Origin: an uncultured Pelagibacteraceae bacterium
GTDB taxonomy: Bacteria; Pseudomonadota; Alphaproteobacteria; Pelagibacterales; Pelagibacteraceae
Length of the DNA stretch: 64,000 nucleotides
Direction: 5' to 3'
NCBI GenBank assembly: GCA_902614905.1
Contig: CACMMN010000005.1
Location: forward strand, 1-64,000
Shown: positions 9,648 through 17,607 of the stretch, in pieces
Layout of the letters: each line of letters opens with the position of its first letter
Position numbering within the stretch: the first letter of the stretch is position 1
The notes under the pieces: model-generated
Seen by the model: the letters and a program-made list of their open reading frames with translations, nothing else
Told to the model about the DNA's origin: nothing
Database searches by the model: none
Translations under genes and position numbers: made by a program

Positions 9648-9920
9648 ATGCTTAATGTGTTAGAGGATTTAATAAGTCTCGCAAGACAAAGAAAAGTAAA
9701 GCCTATAGATGGCTCATATACAAATAAGCTATTAAAAGATAAAAATTTAATTAAAGAAAAAGTGCTAGAGGAGCTCGATGAGCTAATTCAATCTGTTGAG
9801 CAAAACAGCAATAAAATTCACGAGGCCGCAGATGTATTTTATCATTTAATAATTTATTTAGAGTCAAATAATATAAAAATTGAGGATATAATGGAAGAGT
9901 TAGAAAAAAGAAAAAAGTAA
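9648..9920 (+). CDS. hisE: Phosphoribosyl-ATP pyrophosphatase
   Basis: MazG-like all-alpha hydrolase for step 2 of histidine synthesis. At 90 aa it is stand-alone, not fused to HisI. VLEELDELIQSV and HEAADVFYHLIIYL provide the acidic metal-binding residues (ExxEL-like and EAADxxYH). Last his gene of the run. It is followed within 5 nt by a small gene of unknown function and then the HIT gene, so the transcript probably continues. Confidence 0.93.
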   Translation: MLNVLEDLISLARQRKVKPIDGSYTNKLLKDKNLIKEKVLEELDELIQSVEQNSNKIHEAADVFYHLIIYLESNNIKIEDIMEELEKRKK

Positions 9921-9924
9921 ATTT

Positions 9925-10266
9925 ATGGGTAAGATAAAAATAATATTTTTTTTAATTATTGCGTTTATTGGTTATAAGGGTTTTGTAGCTTTTAAAAATT
10001 TTGAAATCGGAACATCAAATAAAATGGCAGAAATTGAAGAAGTTGCTGGTATTGAAAAGAAAAAAGAAGTAGTTGGGTTATTAATGTACTTAGGAGAGCC
10101 TCCAAAATTAATTGAACATTTATATATGGAGAGTAGTACAAAATGTATAGAACTCAAAGCAATAGCTGAAGAGAATTCTAATGCTATTTATGAATGCGCT
10201 AGATTAAATGCTGTATTAACTGGAAAAAAAATTGTCAAAGTTATTGATAAACTTGAAATTCTTTAA
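9925..10266 (+). CDS. Small membrane-anchored protein of unknown function
   Basis: I do not recognise this 113 aa protein. It begins with one hydrophobic segment (IIFFLIIAFIGYKGFVAF) that may be a signal anchor. The rest is a soluble, mostly helical domain with two cysteines (TKCIELK, YECARLN), which in the periplasm could form a disulfide. It lies 4 nt after hisE and shares one base with the HIT gene, so it is co-transcribed with them. No enzymatic motif was seen. Confidence 0.7.
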   Translation: MGKIKIIFFLIIAFIGYKGFVAFKNFEIGTSNKMAEIEEVAGIEKKKEVVGLLMYLGEPPKLIEHLYMESSTKCIELKAIAEENSNAIYECARLNAVLTGKKIVKVIDKLEIL

Positions 10267-10631
10267 TGACATATGATGAAAATAATATTTTTGCAAAAAT
10301 TTTAAGAGGAGAAATTTCTTGTAAAAAGATTTATGAAGATGAATTTGTTTTATCTTTCTTCGACATAAATCCTCAAAAAAAAATACATGCATTGGTTATT
10401 CCGAAAGGAAAGTATATTAATTTAGATGATTTTGCTTGCAAAGCCTCTGAAAAAGAAATTGTAGGCCTGATAAAAGGTTTATATACAGTCGCACAAAAAT
10501 TGAATATTTCTTCTAATACGGGAAAAGGATATAGGGCTTTGGCAAACATAAGTGAAAACGGTGGACAAGAAGTACCTCACTTACATTTTCATCTTTTTGG
10601 TGGTGAAAAAATTGGTAAAATGGTCGAATGA
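10266..10631 (+). CDS. HIT family protein (HinT-like nucleotide hydrolase)
   Basis: Histidine-triad protein, a family that hydrolyses aminoacyl- or lysyl-AMP and related phosphoramidates. The triad is H105-L-H107-F-H109 in VPHLHFHLFGGEKIG. The N-terminal segment IFAKILRGEISCKKIYEDE is the typical HinT beginning. Length is 121 aa. It sits between the his genes and an acetyltransferase, overlapping the latter by 4 nt. Confidence 0.93.
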   Translation: MTYDENNIFAKILRGEISCKKIYEDEFVLSFFDINPQKKIHALVIPKGKYINLDDFACKASEKEIVGLIKGLYTVAQKLNISSNTGKGYRALANISENGGQEVPHLHFHLFGGEKIGKMVE

Positions 10632-11137
10632 TGATTAATGTTGAAAGAAACTTCTTAGAAATAAGAGATGTAAAAAACCTTAAAATTAATCCAACAAAAA
10701 AAATAAAATTCTTAGTCAAGAAAATCAATCCTGATTTTCAATTAAATAAATTTTTTTACAAACAAGTAGGAAAAAAACATAGATGGTTAGATAGACTTAA
10801 CTGGTCTGATGAGAAATGGATTAATTATATATCTAACAAAAATTTAGACACATATATCATTAGCGACTCTGAAAATTTGGTAGGTTTTTTTGAACTTTTG
10901 AACAACCCCCATTTGAGTGAAACAGAAATATCTTATTTTGGTCTATTAGAGGAATATATAGGAAGAGGAATTGGTGGATATGCCCTGAGTGTAGCAATAA
11001 GAAAATCTTTTGAAAAAGATATTAAAAGAGTTTGGCTTCATACATGTACACTTGATCATCCAAATGCTTTAAAAAATTACATTGCGAGAGGAATGACCGT
11101 ATTCAAGAAAGAAAATATTAATATAATAGATAATTAA
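10628..11137 (+). CDS. GNAT family N-acetyltransferase
   Basis: A 169 aa GNAT-fold protein. LVGFFELLNN and ISYFGLLEEYIGRGIGGYALSVAI correspond to the GNAT beta4/beta5 strands and the acetyl-CoA pyrophosphate-binding Q/RxxGxG/A motif (GRGIGG). HTCTLDHPNALKNYIARGM is the typical C-terminal substrate region. The acceptor substrate is unknown. Its ATG overlaps the stop of the HIT gene, and its 3' end overlaps the end of the convergent lolA gene by 4 nt. Confidence 0.82.
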   Translation: MMINVERNFLEIRDVKNLKINPTKKIKFLVKKINPDFQLNKFFYKQVGKKHRWLDRLNWSDEKWINYISNKNLDTYIISDSENLVGFFELLNNPHLSETEISYFGLLEEYIGRGIGGYALSVAIRKSFEKDIKRVWLHTCTLDHPNALKNYIARGMTVFKKENINIIDN

Positions 11138-11685
11138 TTAAACTTTTTAAGGTTAAACAAACTTTCATCAATAATTTTATTTACTTCCTGAACATCTATC
11201 TCAGTCAGCACTGTATTATTATAAATATCTATTGTTGACCATCCTTTTAGGTGTAGTTTTTCCTTGTCAAAAAAAACTTTTAGACCTACGTTTTGATAAT
11301 TTAATTCAATAAATATTTTGTTATTATTTTTTTGTAGTCTATTTTCTTTGAGCTTATCGATCAAATATTTTTTATCTAAAAGTTTATAGAAAGTTGTGTC
11401 TTCTAATTTATAAAAGTTAGGTATATTTGAATTGTTGTTTCTAATGATTAGATTTTTACCATCGGAAACAAGCATTTTTCCTAAATTATCATATTTACAA
11501 TTAATTTTTCTGTTGAAAACTAATATACAATTTCCAGTTTCTTTTTTTTCATTAATTATTTGTGTAAACTTAAATTTGTAATTCTCAGTGTTCTTTAAAT
11601 TATTTACTATTTTTTCTGTTATATCTGAATAAGCTTTATTAATAAAAAAAAAAATAATTAATAAAGTTGTTAATATATTTTTCAT
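11134..11685 (-). CDS. lolA: Outer-membrane lipoprotein carrier protein LolA
   Basis: Periplasmic chaperone that moves lipoproteins from LolCDE to the outer membrane. The N-terminal signal peptide (ILTTLLIIFFFINKAYS) is followed by a diverged LolA half-barrel: YKFKFTQIINEKKETG, the LVSDGKNLIIRN strand, and a C-terminal region with LKGWSTIDIYNN. Length is 183 aa. Sequence divergence is considerable, but the position directly after ftsK is the standard alphaproteobacterial ftsK-lolA order. Confidence 0.85.
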   Translation of the reverse strand: MKNILTTLLIIFFFINKAYSDITEKIVNNLKNTENYKFKFTQIINEKKETGNCILVFNRKINCKYDNLGKMLVSDGKNLIIRNNNSNIPNFYKLEDTTFYKLLDKKYLIDKLKENRLQKNNNKIFIELNYQNVGLKVFFDKEKLHLKGWSTIDIYNNTVLTEIDVQEVNKIIDESLFNLKKFN

Positions 11686-13754
11686 TAAAGAACTTCTCTT
11701 TTTCCTACATGATTTGCTTTACTTACAACACCTTTTTCTTCCATCATATCAATTATTCTAGCTGCTCTGTTGTAACCAATTTGAAGCTTTCTTTGTAAAA
11801 ATGATGTCGAAGCTTTTCTTTCCGATTTTACTATTTCTAAAGCAGTTTCATATAGATCATCTAATTGATCGTTATTTTGTTTATCAGCCGCAGTATTTTG
11901 ATTTTCATCTGATAAATTTAAAATTTCATAAACATATTCCGGGTCACCTTGAGATCTCAAAAAATTATTTATTTTTTCAATTTCGTTTTCTGATACATAG
12001 GGAGCGTGAATTCTGGTAATTCTGTTTGCAGATGACATGTATAACATATCTCCTTTTCCTAAAAGTTGTTCAGCACCTTGTTCACCAAGTATAGTTCTGC
12101 TATCAATTTTGGATGAAACTTGAAACGAAACCCTTGTTGGAAAATTCGCTTTTATAGTTCCTGTTATAACATCAACACTTGGTCTTTGCGTTGCCATAAT
12201 TATGTGTATTCCTGCTGCTCTTGCCATCTGAGAAAGCTTTTGAATATAGTTTTCAATCTCTTTGCCTGCAACTAACATCAGGTCCGACATTTCATCAACT
12301 ACTACAACTATATATGGCATCGGTAATTTGTGCTTAGAATTATATCCCCCTATATTTCTGACTCCTACTTTTGTCATTAACTTGTATCGATTTTCCATTT
12401 CTTTAACCACCCAACCCAAAACAGTTGCAGCTCTTTTTGCCTCTGTAATCACTGGACACAAAAGATGAGGAATCCCCTCATAAGTTGATAGCTCAAGCAT
12501 TTTTGGATCAATCAAAATAAATTTACACACATCAGGCTTATGTCTATACAAAAGAGAAATTAATATGGTATTTATACAGACTGATTTTCCTGAACCTGTG
12601 GTACCTGCAATTAGCAGATGAGGCATTGAGGACAAGTCTCCAATAATGGGTTGACCTGATATACTTTTTCCAAGAGCTATTGGCAATATTAGATCTTTGT
12701 TATTGAATTTAGAACTATCTATTATTTCTTTTAGCGAGACGTTTTCTCTTTCAAGATTAGGTAATTCGATGCCAATTGAACTTGATCCTGGAATTACAGA
12801 AATTCTTGCAGATTCTGAGCTAGTATTTCTAGCTATGTCGTCAGAAAGATTTATAATTTTAGAAACTTTGACTCCAGCAGCAGGTTCAAATTCATTTAAA
12901 GTTACCACTGGGCCTGAACTAATTTTTCTTATTTTACCTTCAACACCGAAGTCTAAAAGTATCTTTTCAAGAAACTCCTCATTTATATCAGATCTAAGAG
13001 TATTTTTTTTGTTTTTTGTTTTTGTTTCTTCTAATAATTCAAGTTTTGGTAATTTAAAAATCGATTTTGGTGATTTAATTTGTTCATTTTTATTAATAAA
13101 AGAGAAAGATTCTTGGACATCATCAGATATTACAATATCCTCCTCATTGTACTTTGCTTTTTCATTAGGAATAATATTTTTTTTATTTTTAAGAAATTTT
13201 TTAAAAGATGTTAGCCAATTTAATTTAAAATTAATGCTGATTAAAAATAATATTATAAATATTGATAATAGAGCATAATAGGATATTTCAGCGTTTAAAT
13301 TTAAGATTTTGAAGAAAATTTCATTATAAAAATAGTTTCCTACATAACCACCATAACCATTTATTATTAGAAAATACGCTTCTTTATAAAACTGTGATAA
13401 AAAAATAGTTCCTATAACCGAATAACAAATTATGTAAAATAAGCAATTTACAATTAAAATTAAGTTCTTATTAAATAATATTGAAATTGATAAAAATATT
13501 AGACTTATTGGCAAACAATAGGCAACTATTCCAACTGACTGTAATAGAAAATCAGCTGTAATACTCCCATTAATACCTAGGATATTATTAATCTCTTGAT
13601 TTTCAGGGTAAATAAAGTTTGGATCATTAGGATTATAACTAATTAGAGAAAGTAGGATAAGAATTGCTGAAATTAATATTATAATACCTATAAATTCAAC
13701 AAGCCTTTTTAAGGAAAAATCTTTAATTTTTTCAATACTCTTTTTAAAATCCAT
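11685..13754 (-). CDS. ftsK: DNA translocase FtsK
   Basis: Septal DNA pump that resolves chromosome termini at division. It has about four or five N-terminal membrane segments (residues 20-175), a short linker, and a RecA-like motor with Walker A GTTGSGKS (384-391) and Walker B VVVVDEMSD (483-491). A C-terminal winged-helix gamma domain (SFLQRKLQIGYNRAARIIDMM) recognises KOPS-type sites. At 689 aa it is short because the linker is reduced, as in streamlined genomes. It shares one base with lolA. Confidence 0.96.
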   Translation of the reverse strand: MDFKKSIEKIKDFSLKRLVEFIGIIILISAILILLSLISYNPNDPNFIYPENQEINNILGINGSITADFLLQSVGIVAYCLPISLIFLSISILFNKNLILIVNCLFYIICYSVIGTIFLSQFYKEAYFLIINGYGGYVGNYFYNEIFFKILNLNAEISYYALLSIFIILFLISINFKLNWLTSFKKFLKNKKNIIPNEKAKYNEEDIVISDDVQESFSFINKNEQIKSPKSIFKLPKLELLEETKTKNKKNTLRSDINEEFLEKILLDFGVEGKIRKISSGPVVTLNEFEPAAGVKVSKIINLSDDIARNTSSESARISVIPGSSSIGIELPNLERENVSLKEIIDSSKFNNKDLILPIALGKSISGQPIIGDLSSMPHLLIAGTTGSGKSVCINTILISLLYRHKPDVCKFILIDPKMLELSTYEGIPHLLCPVITEAKRAATVLGWVVKEMENRYKLMTKVGVRNIGGYNSKHKLPMPYIVVVVDEMSDLMLVAGKEIENYIQKLSQMARAAGIHIIMATQRPSVDVITGTIKANFPTRVSFQVSSKIDSRTILGEQGAEQLLGKGDMLYMSSANRITRIHAPYVSENEIEKINNFLRSQGDPEYVYEILNLSDENQNTAADKQNNDQLDDLYETALEIVKSERKASTSFLQRKLQIGYNRAARIIDMMEEKGVVSKANHVGKREVL

Positions 13755-13811
13755 AAAGAATCAAATTTATCACTTTGTATCATTTAATATTTATTGTTAA
13801 AATCTAAAAAT

Positions 13812-14906
13812 ATGACTATTTGCTTAATTGGAAAAAATTTAACTACATTGATGCTCACAAAAATTTTTATTAATGAAGGTCTAAGGGTCGATCTATACGA
13901 TTTTAATAATAAAAAACATAAAAAATTATCTAATACAATTTCCAGAACCATTGGGCTTTCGAATGATAGTATAAATTTTTTAGAAAGTCAGAAAATCTTG
14001 TATAAAAAAAATTGCTGGGATATAAAACAAATCAATTTATATAAGGGCGCAAGTCTTAAAAGTTTTTTAAATTTCAAGTCAGAAAAAAGATGTTTTTTTA
14101 TGACTTCATATAATAATTTTTATAAATTATTGGATGATAAAGTTAAAAAAAGTAAACTTTTCAAAATTAAAAAAAAAAACCAAAGAATATCTTTTTCAGA
14201 TATAGCTAAAAAAAATTATGAGCTAATTATAACAGCTGATACAAATAATTTATTTTTTAAAAAATATTTTAGCAAACAAATAAAAAAAAACTATAAAAGC
14301 CAAGCTATTACCACCACTATTAGTCATCAAAATTTAAAAAATAATATCGCTGAACAATATTTTACAGAGTTTGGGCCTTTAGCTTTTTTACCAATATCTA
14401 GCACTCAAACGTCGATTGTCTTCTCTGTATTTGACAAAGATTTAATCAAGGATAAAGATAAAATAATAAAATTAATAGAACGTTATAATAGACTTTACGA
14501 TATTAAAAATATTGATATCCTCAAAAAATTTCCAATCAATCTATCTCTTTCACGTAATTATTTTTATAAAAATATTTTATTATTTGGAGATGCCTTGCAT
14601 AAAATTCATCCATTAGCTGGACAAGGATTTAATATGACATTAAGGGATGCCAAAATTCTATCTGATTTAATTAAAAAAAATTTAGATCTAGGCTTATCTT
14701 TAAATACAGTTTTAAAAAAATTCGAGGTCGAAAGAAAAAACTCAAATTATATTTTTGCAATGGGTATAGATTTTATACATGAATTTTTTAAATTAATTAA
14801 TAAGTATGACATGAAGTCTGTTGACCATTTTTTTAAATTTATTAATAAAAATTTATTTATAAAAAATAAAATAGAAAATTTTGCTAACAAAGGATTTATT
14901 TTATAG
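13812..14906 (+). CDS. UbiH/UbiF-type FAD-dependent hydroxylase
   Basis: Flavin monooxygenase related to ubiquinone-ring hydroxylases. The N-terminus ICLIGKNLTTLMLTKIF is a degenerate dinucleotide fold (the usual GxGxxG is eroded). The second FAD motif is strong: NILLFGDALHKIHPLAGQGFNMTLRDA, shown here in part, corresponds to the GDAAHxxxPxxGQGxN signature. I start the gene at the ATG at 13812; a TTG six codons upstream would also keep the frame. It is near the ftsK/lolA genes, where UbiH-like genes are often found in alphaproteobacteria. Ring position specificity is not assignable. Confidence 0.8.
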   Translation: MTICLIGKNLTTLMLTKIFINEGLRVDLYDFNNKKHKKLSNTISRTIGLSNDSINFLESQKILYKKNCWDIKQINLYKGASLKSFLNFKSEKRCFFMTSYNNFYKLLDDKVKKSKLFKIKKKNQRISFSDIAKKNYELIITADTNNLFFKKYFSKQIKKNYKSQAITTTISHQNLKNNIAEQYFTEFGPLAFLPISSTQTSIVFSVFDKDLIKDKDKIIKLIERYNRLYDIKNIDILKKFPINLSLSRNYFYKNILLFGDALHKIHPLAGQGFNMTLRDAKILSDLIKKNLDLGLSLNTVLKKFEVERKNSNYIFAMGIDFIHEFFKLINKYDMKSVDHFFKFINKNLFIKNKIENFANKGFIL

Positions 14907-15551
14907 TTACTGTAATGTTTTATTACTAAAGTTATCTGAGTTATAAAGCTTAATTATTTGCTCTAGTTTTTGTTTTCTTAATTTTATATTCTTTGCCTCC
15001 AGTAACATTTGTTTTTCTTCTTTTGAAAATGGCGCAGCCATAGAAAGTGTATTTATAGTTTGATCTAAACTTTGTTTTTCTAGTTCATTCCAATTTATTA
15101 TGTAACCTTGCTTTTCAAAAATCTTTTTAAGATTATTAAAAATAAGATTTATGTCAGAAAAGTTAATTTCTACCTCTTTATTATTTATGTCACATTCAAA
15201 TCCTGTATAATTTATTTTAAATTCCCTAAAAAGTTTTCCACTATTTATCTCTTCAACAATATTAAATCTGGTAATTCCATTTAAAACTATTACATATCTC
15301 CCATCATCTGTTTCGTTAAAATTAGATATTTTTCCTAAACACCCAACTTTAAAAAGGTCTGGTTTTTTTGGATTTACTAGTCCTTTGGGTTGAGCCATAC
15401 CAATCATTCGATTAGTTTTAATACTTTCGTCTATCATTTGAATATATCTTGGTTCAAAAACATTAAGTGGTGCTGAGGTATCGGGAAAAAATATGAAATT
15501 TGAAAGTGGAAATACAGGCAAAGTGTCAGGAAGGTTTATAATTTTGTTCAT
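14907..15551 (-). CDS. Lon N-terminal (substrate-binding) domain protein, stand-alone
   Basis: A stand-alone LON-SB/PUA-like protein without ATPase or protease domains. Key segment: LPVFPLSNFIFFPDTSAPLN then FEPRYIQMI, matching the Lon N-domain signature (lPlfPL...ppG..lpL.iFEpRY). GRYVIVLNGITRFNI follows. I choose the ATG at 15551 because the family begins just before the LPxFPL motif; the frame stays open to 15593. Function of these proteins is unknown, and cereblon-like ligand binding is only an analogy. It is convergent with the hydroxylase gene. Confidence 0.85.
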   Translation of the reverse strand: MNKIINLPDTLPVFPLSNFIFFPDTSAPLNVFEPRYIQMIDESIKTNRMIGMAQPKGLVNPKKPDLFKVGCLGKISNFNETDDGRYVIVLNGITRFNIVEEINSGKLFREFKINYTGFECDINNKEVEINFSDINLIFNNLKKIFEKQGYIINWNELEKQSLDQTINTLSMAAPFSKEEKQMLLEAKNIKLRKQKLEQIIKLYNSDNFSNKTLQ

Positions 15552-15649
15552 ATCTGAAAAATAACAAATAATAATTAAAAGTTCTATGTTCATATTGTTG
15601 CATTATTATATTGAAAAACGTTGTTTATTATTAAAATAATATCTTATTT

Positions 15650-17092
15650 ATGAGTATTTTGGATGATCAGGAATTATTTTCTAAAGGATTACAACTTTTC
15701 AAAGATAACAATTTAGATAATTCATTAAATTATATTAATAAAATAAAAAACAAAAACCTCAATACATTAAAGTTATTATCTCAGATCTATAAAAAAAAAA
15801 ATGATGTGAAAAATACAAAAATTATTTTGAATAAAATTATCAATTTAGATAAAAAAAATTTATATGCTTTATACAATTTAGGAGAAATTAGTAGGGAGGA
15901 AAAAAATTTTATAGAAGCTGAAAAATTTTATCTAACCTTAATATCATACAATGAAAACTTTGTACCAGCTCATTTTAATTTAGCATCAATTTATGAGGAT
16001 AAAGGTGAATTAAGTCTTGCAAAAAAAATATATCTTAAATTAGTAGATATTGATAAGAAAAACTTCGCAGTTTATTTTAATCTTCAAAGACTGGATGAAG
16101 ATTTAATAACAAATGAGACTATAAAATATATAAATCAAGAAATAAAAAACGAAAAAAATTTGAAAAATAAAAATATTGCATATGCTCATTTTGTATTAGC
16201 AAAAAATTACAGAAAAAAGAAAAATATAAAGAAGGAGCTAGAAGAATTATCATTGGGACATCAAATTTTTTTCAATTCAGACCCTATAAACAAAGATATA
16301 GTCAAATATTGGTTGGATACGATTCCCAAAATGATAAGTAAAAAATTCTTATTTTATAACAATGAAAAAAAGAAAGATAAAAATTACGATATCAAACCAA
16401 TATTTATTTTTGGAATTCCGCGATCAGGTACAACTTTAGTAGAAACAATAATTACTTCTGGAGATGAAAGAATTTACAATGCTGGGGAAAATCTAATTTT
16501 TCAAAAAGCATTTCAAAGTTCTAAATTTAATAAAAAAATGAGCGAGGGTAAAGAATTTATAAAATTTGATATGAAATACTTCAAAAAAAATATTTTAAAA
16601 AACTATCTAAAACAATTTTCAACTGATTCTAAAAAATTTAAATTTATTGACAGAACAATGACTAACTTTTTTTTTTCAGAGCTTTTACTAGAATTGTTTC
16701 CAAATGCAAAAATCATTAATTGCAAAAGAAATAATTTTCATAATTTTGTTGCTATTTATCAGCAATGTTTAAACAACTTACCATGGTCTCATAGTGTTAA
16801 AGATATAAAAAAATATATTTCTTTATACAATAAAAAATTAAGTCAACTAGAGGAAAACTATAAAAATAATATTTTAACTATCGATTTAAAAAAACTGACA
16901 GAATTCCCAGTGGACACTTCAAAAAAAATTATGTCCTTTTGCGATTTAAAATGGTCTCAAAAAGTTTTAAAATACTATGAAAGAAAAGATCTTATATGTT
17001 CCACAGCTAGCAACATACAAATAAGAAAAAAAATATTCAAATACGATAGTGCTAAGTTTTTACCTTACAAAGAGTATTTTGATGAATTTTAA
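15650..17092 (+). CDS. TPR-repeat protein fused to a sulfotransferase domain
   Basis: N-terminal half (about residues 1-150) holds several tetratricopeptide repeats (LYALYNLGEISREEKNFIEA, VPAHFNLASIYEDKGELSLA). From about residue 250 a PAPS-dependent sulfotransferase domain begins with IFIFGIPRSGTTLVETI, the 5'-phosphosulfate loop, and continues with a 3'-phosphate-binding region (INCKRNNFHNFVAIYQQCL). At 480 aa it resembles bacterial TPR-sulfotransferases of unknown acceptor. It is monocistronic, followed by tRNA-Gly. The substrate could be a protein, glycan or lipid. I cannot tell. Confidence 0.88.
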   Translation: MSILDDQELFSKGLQLFKDNNLDNSLNYINKIKNKNLNTLKLLSQIYKKKNDVKNTKIILNKIINLDKKNLYALYNLGEISREEKNFIEAEKFYLTLISYNENFVPAHFNLASIYEDKGELSLAKKIYLKLVDIDKKNFAVYFNLQRLDEDLITNETIKYINQEIKNEKNLKNKNIAYAHFVLAKNYRKKKNIKKELEELSLGHQIFFNSDPINKDIVKYWLDTIPKMISKKFLFYNNEKKKDKNYDIKPIFIFGIPRSGTTLVETIITSGDERIYNAGENLIFQKAFQSSKFNKKMSEGKEFIKFDMKYFKKNILKNYLKQFSTDSKKFKFIDRTMTNFFFSELLLELFPNAKIINCKRNNFHNFVAIYQQCLNNLPWSHSVKDIKKYISLYNKKLSQLEENYKNNILTIDLKKLTEFPVDTSKKIMSFCDLKWSQKVLKYYERKDLICSTASNIQIRKKIFKYDSAKFLPYKEYFDEF

Positions 17093-17149
17093 AAAAAAGT
17101 CTCTTGCTTAATTACCTAAAAGCCTTTAACTTTATTATAAATTTAATAA

Positions 17150-17224
17150 GCGGGCGTAGCTCAGTGGTAGAGCGTCTCGTTGCCAACGAGAAGGTCGTGG
17201 GTTCAAGTCCCATTGCCCGCTCCA
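17150..17224 (+). tRNA. tRNA-Gly (anticodon GCC)
   Basis: A complete cloverleaf can be drawn. The acceptor stem 17150-17156 pairs with 17214-17220, including one terminal G-T pair. The D arm GCTC/GAGC, anticodon stem TCTCG/CGAGA and T arm GTGGG/CCCAT with the TTCAAGT loop are all seen. The anticodon GCC is at 17182-17184 in the loop TTGCCAA. The 3' CCA is encoded (17222-17224). No integrase or duplicated tRNA 3' end was noticed nearby, so there is no sign that it serves as an island attachment site. Confidence 0.97.
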
Positions 17225-17268
17225 TTAAAGATATGAAATAATTTTTATGTCAAAATTAAAAAAAAATC

Positions 17269-17607
17269 ATGACTGATTTGTCTGAAAAAAAATGTGTTCC
17301 ATGTGAGGGTGGTATTCCATCTTTTAATCTTAGTGAAATTCACAAATATTTAAAGAAAGTTGATGGATGGGATGTTAAGAAAAATGAAAATGAAAATTTT
17401 TATTTGCTAAAAGAATTTAAGTTTGAAAATTTTATAAATGCCCAAGCTTTTGTTAATAAAGTAGGCAATATAGCTGAAATAGAGGGTCATCATCCAGATA
17501 TATGGTTTGGTTGGGGATATGCTAAAATCAAAATATTTACTCATGCTATAAATGGTCTTGCAGAAAGTGATTTTATTCTTGCAGCCAAAATTGATAAAAT
17601 TGTCTAA
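17269..17607 (+). CDS. phhB: 4a-hydroxytetrahydrobiopterin dehydratase (pterin-4a-carbinolamine dehydratase)
   Basis: Recycles the pterin cofactor of aromatic amino acid hydroxylases, or acts in related pterin chemistry. PCEGGIPSFN and the active-site histidine block EIEGHHPDIWFGWGYAKIKIF are characteristic, with VDGWDVKKNENENFYLLKEF before it. At 112 aa it is normal. No phenylalanine hydroxylase gene is adjacent. It is convergent with purH (4 nt overlap). Confidence 0.94.
   Translation: MTDLSEKKCVPCEGGIPSFNLSEIHKYLKKVDGWDVKKNENENFYLLKEFKFENFINAQAFVNKVGNIAEIEGHHPDIWFGWGYAKIKIFTHAINGLAESDFILAAKIDKIV

Noticed and set aside
12697..13278. 193-codon rightward frame opposite ftsK
   Set aside because: Complementary-strand shadow of the FtsK linker and motor. 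The translation is Ser/Phe-rich without domains.
17150..17224. tRNA-Gly as an island attachment site
   Set aside because: No integrase, no repeated tRNA 3' segment, and housekeeping genes on both sides.
17225..17268. Glycine riboswitch next to tRNA-Gly
   Set aside because: The 44 nt gap is far too short and simple for an aptamer, and the downstream gene is a pterin dehydratase.
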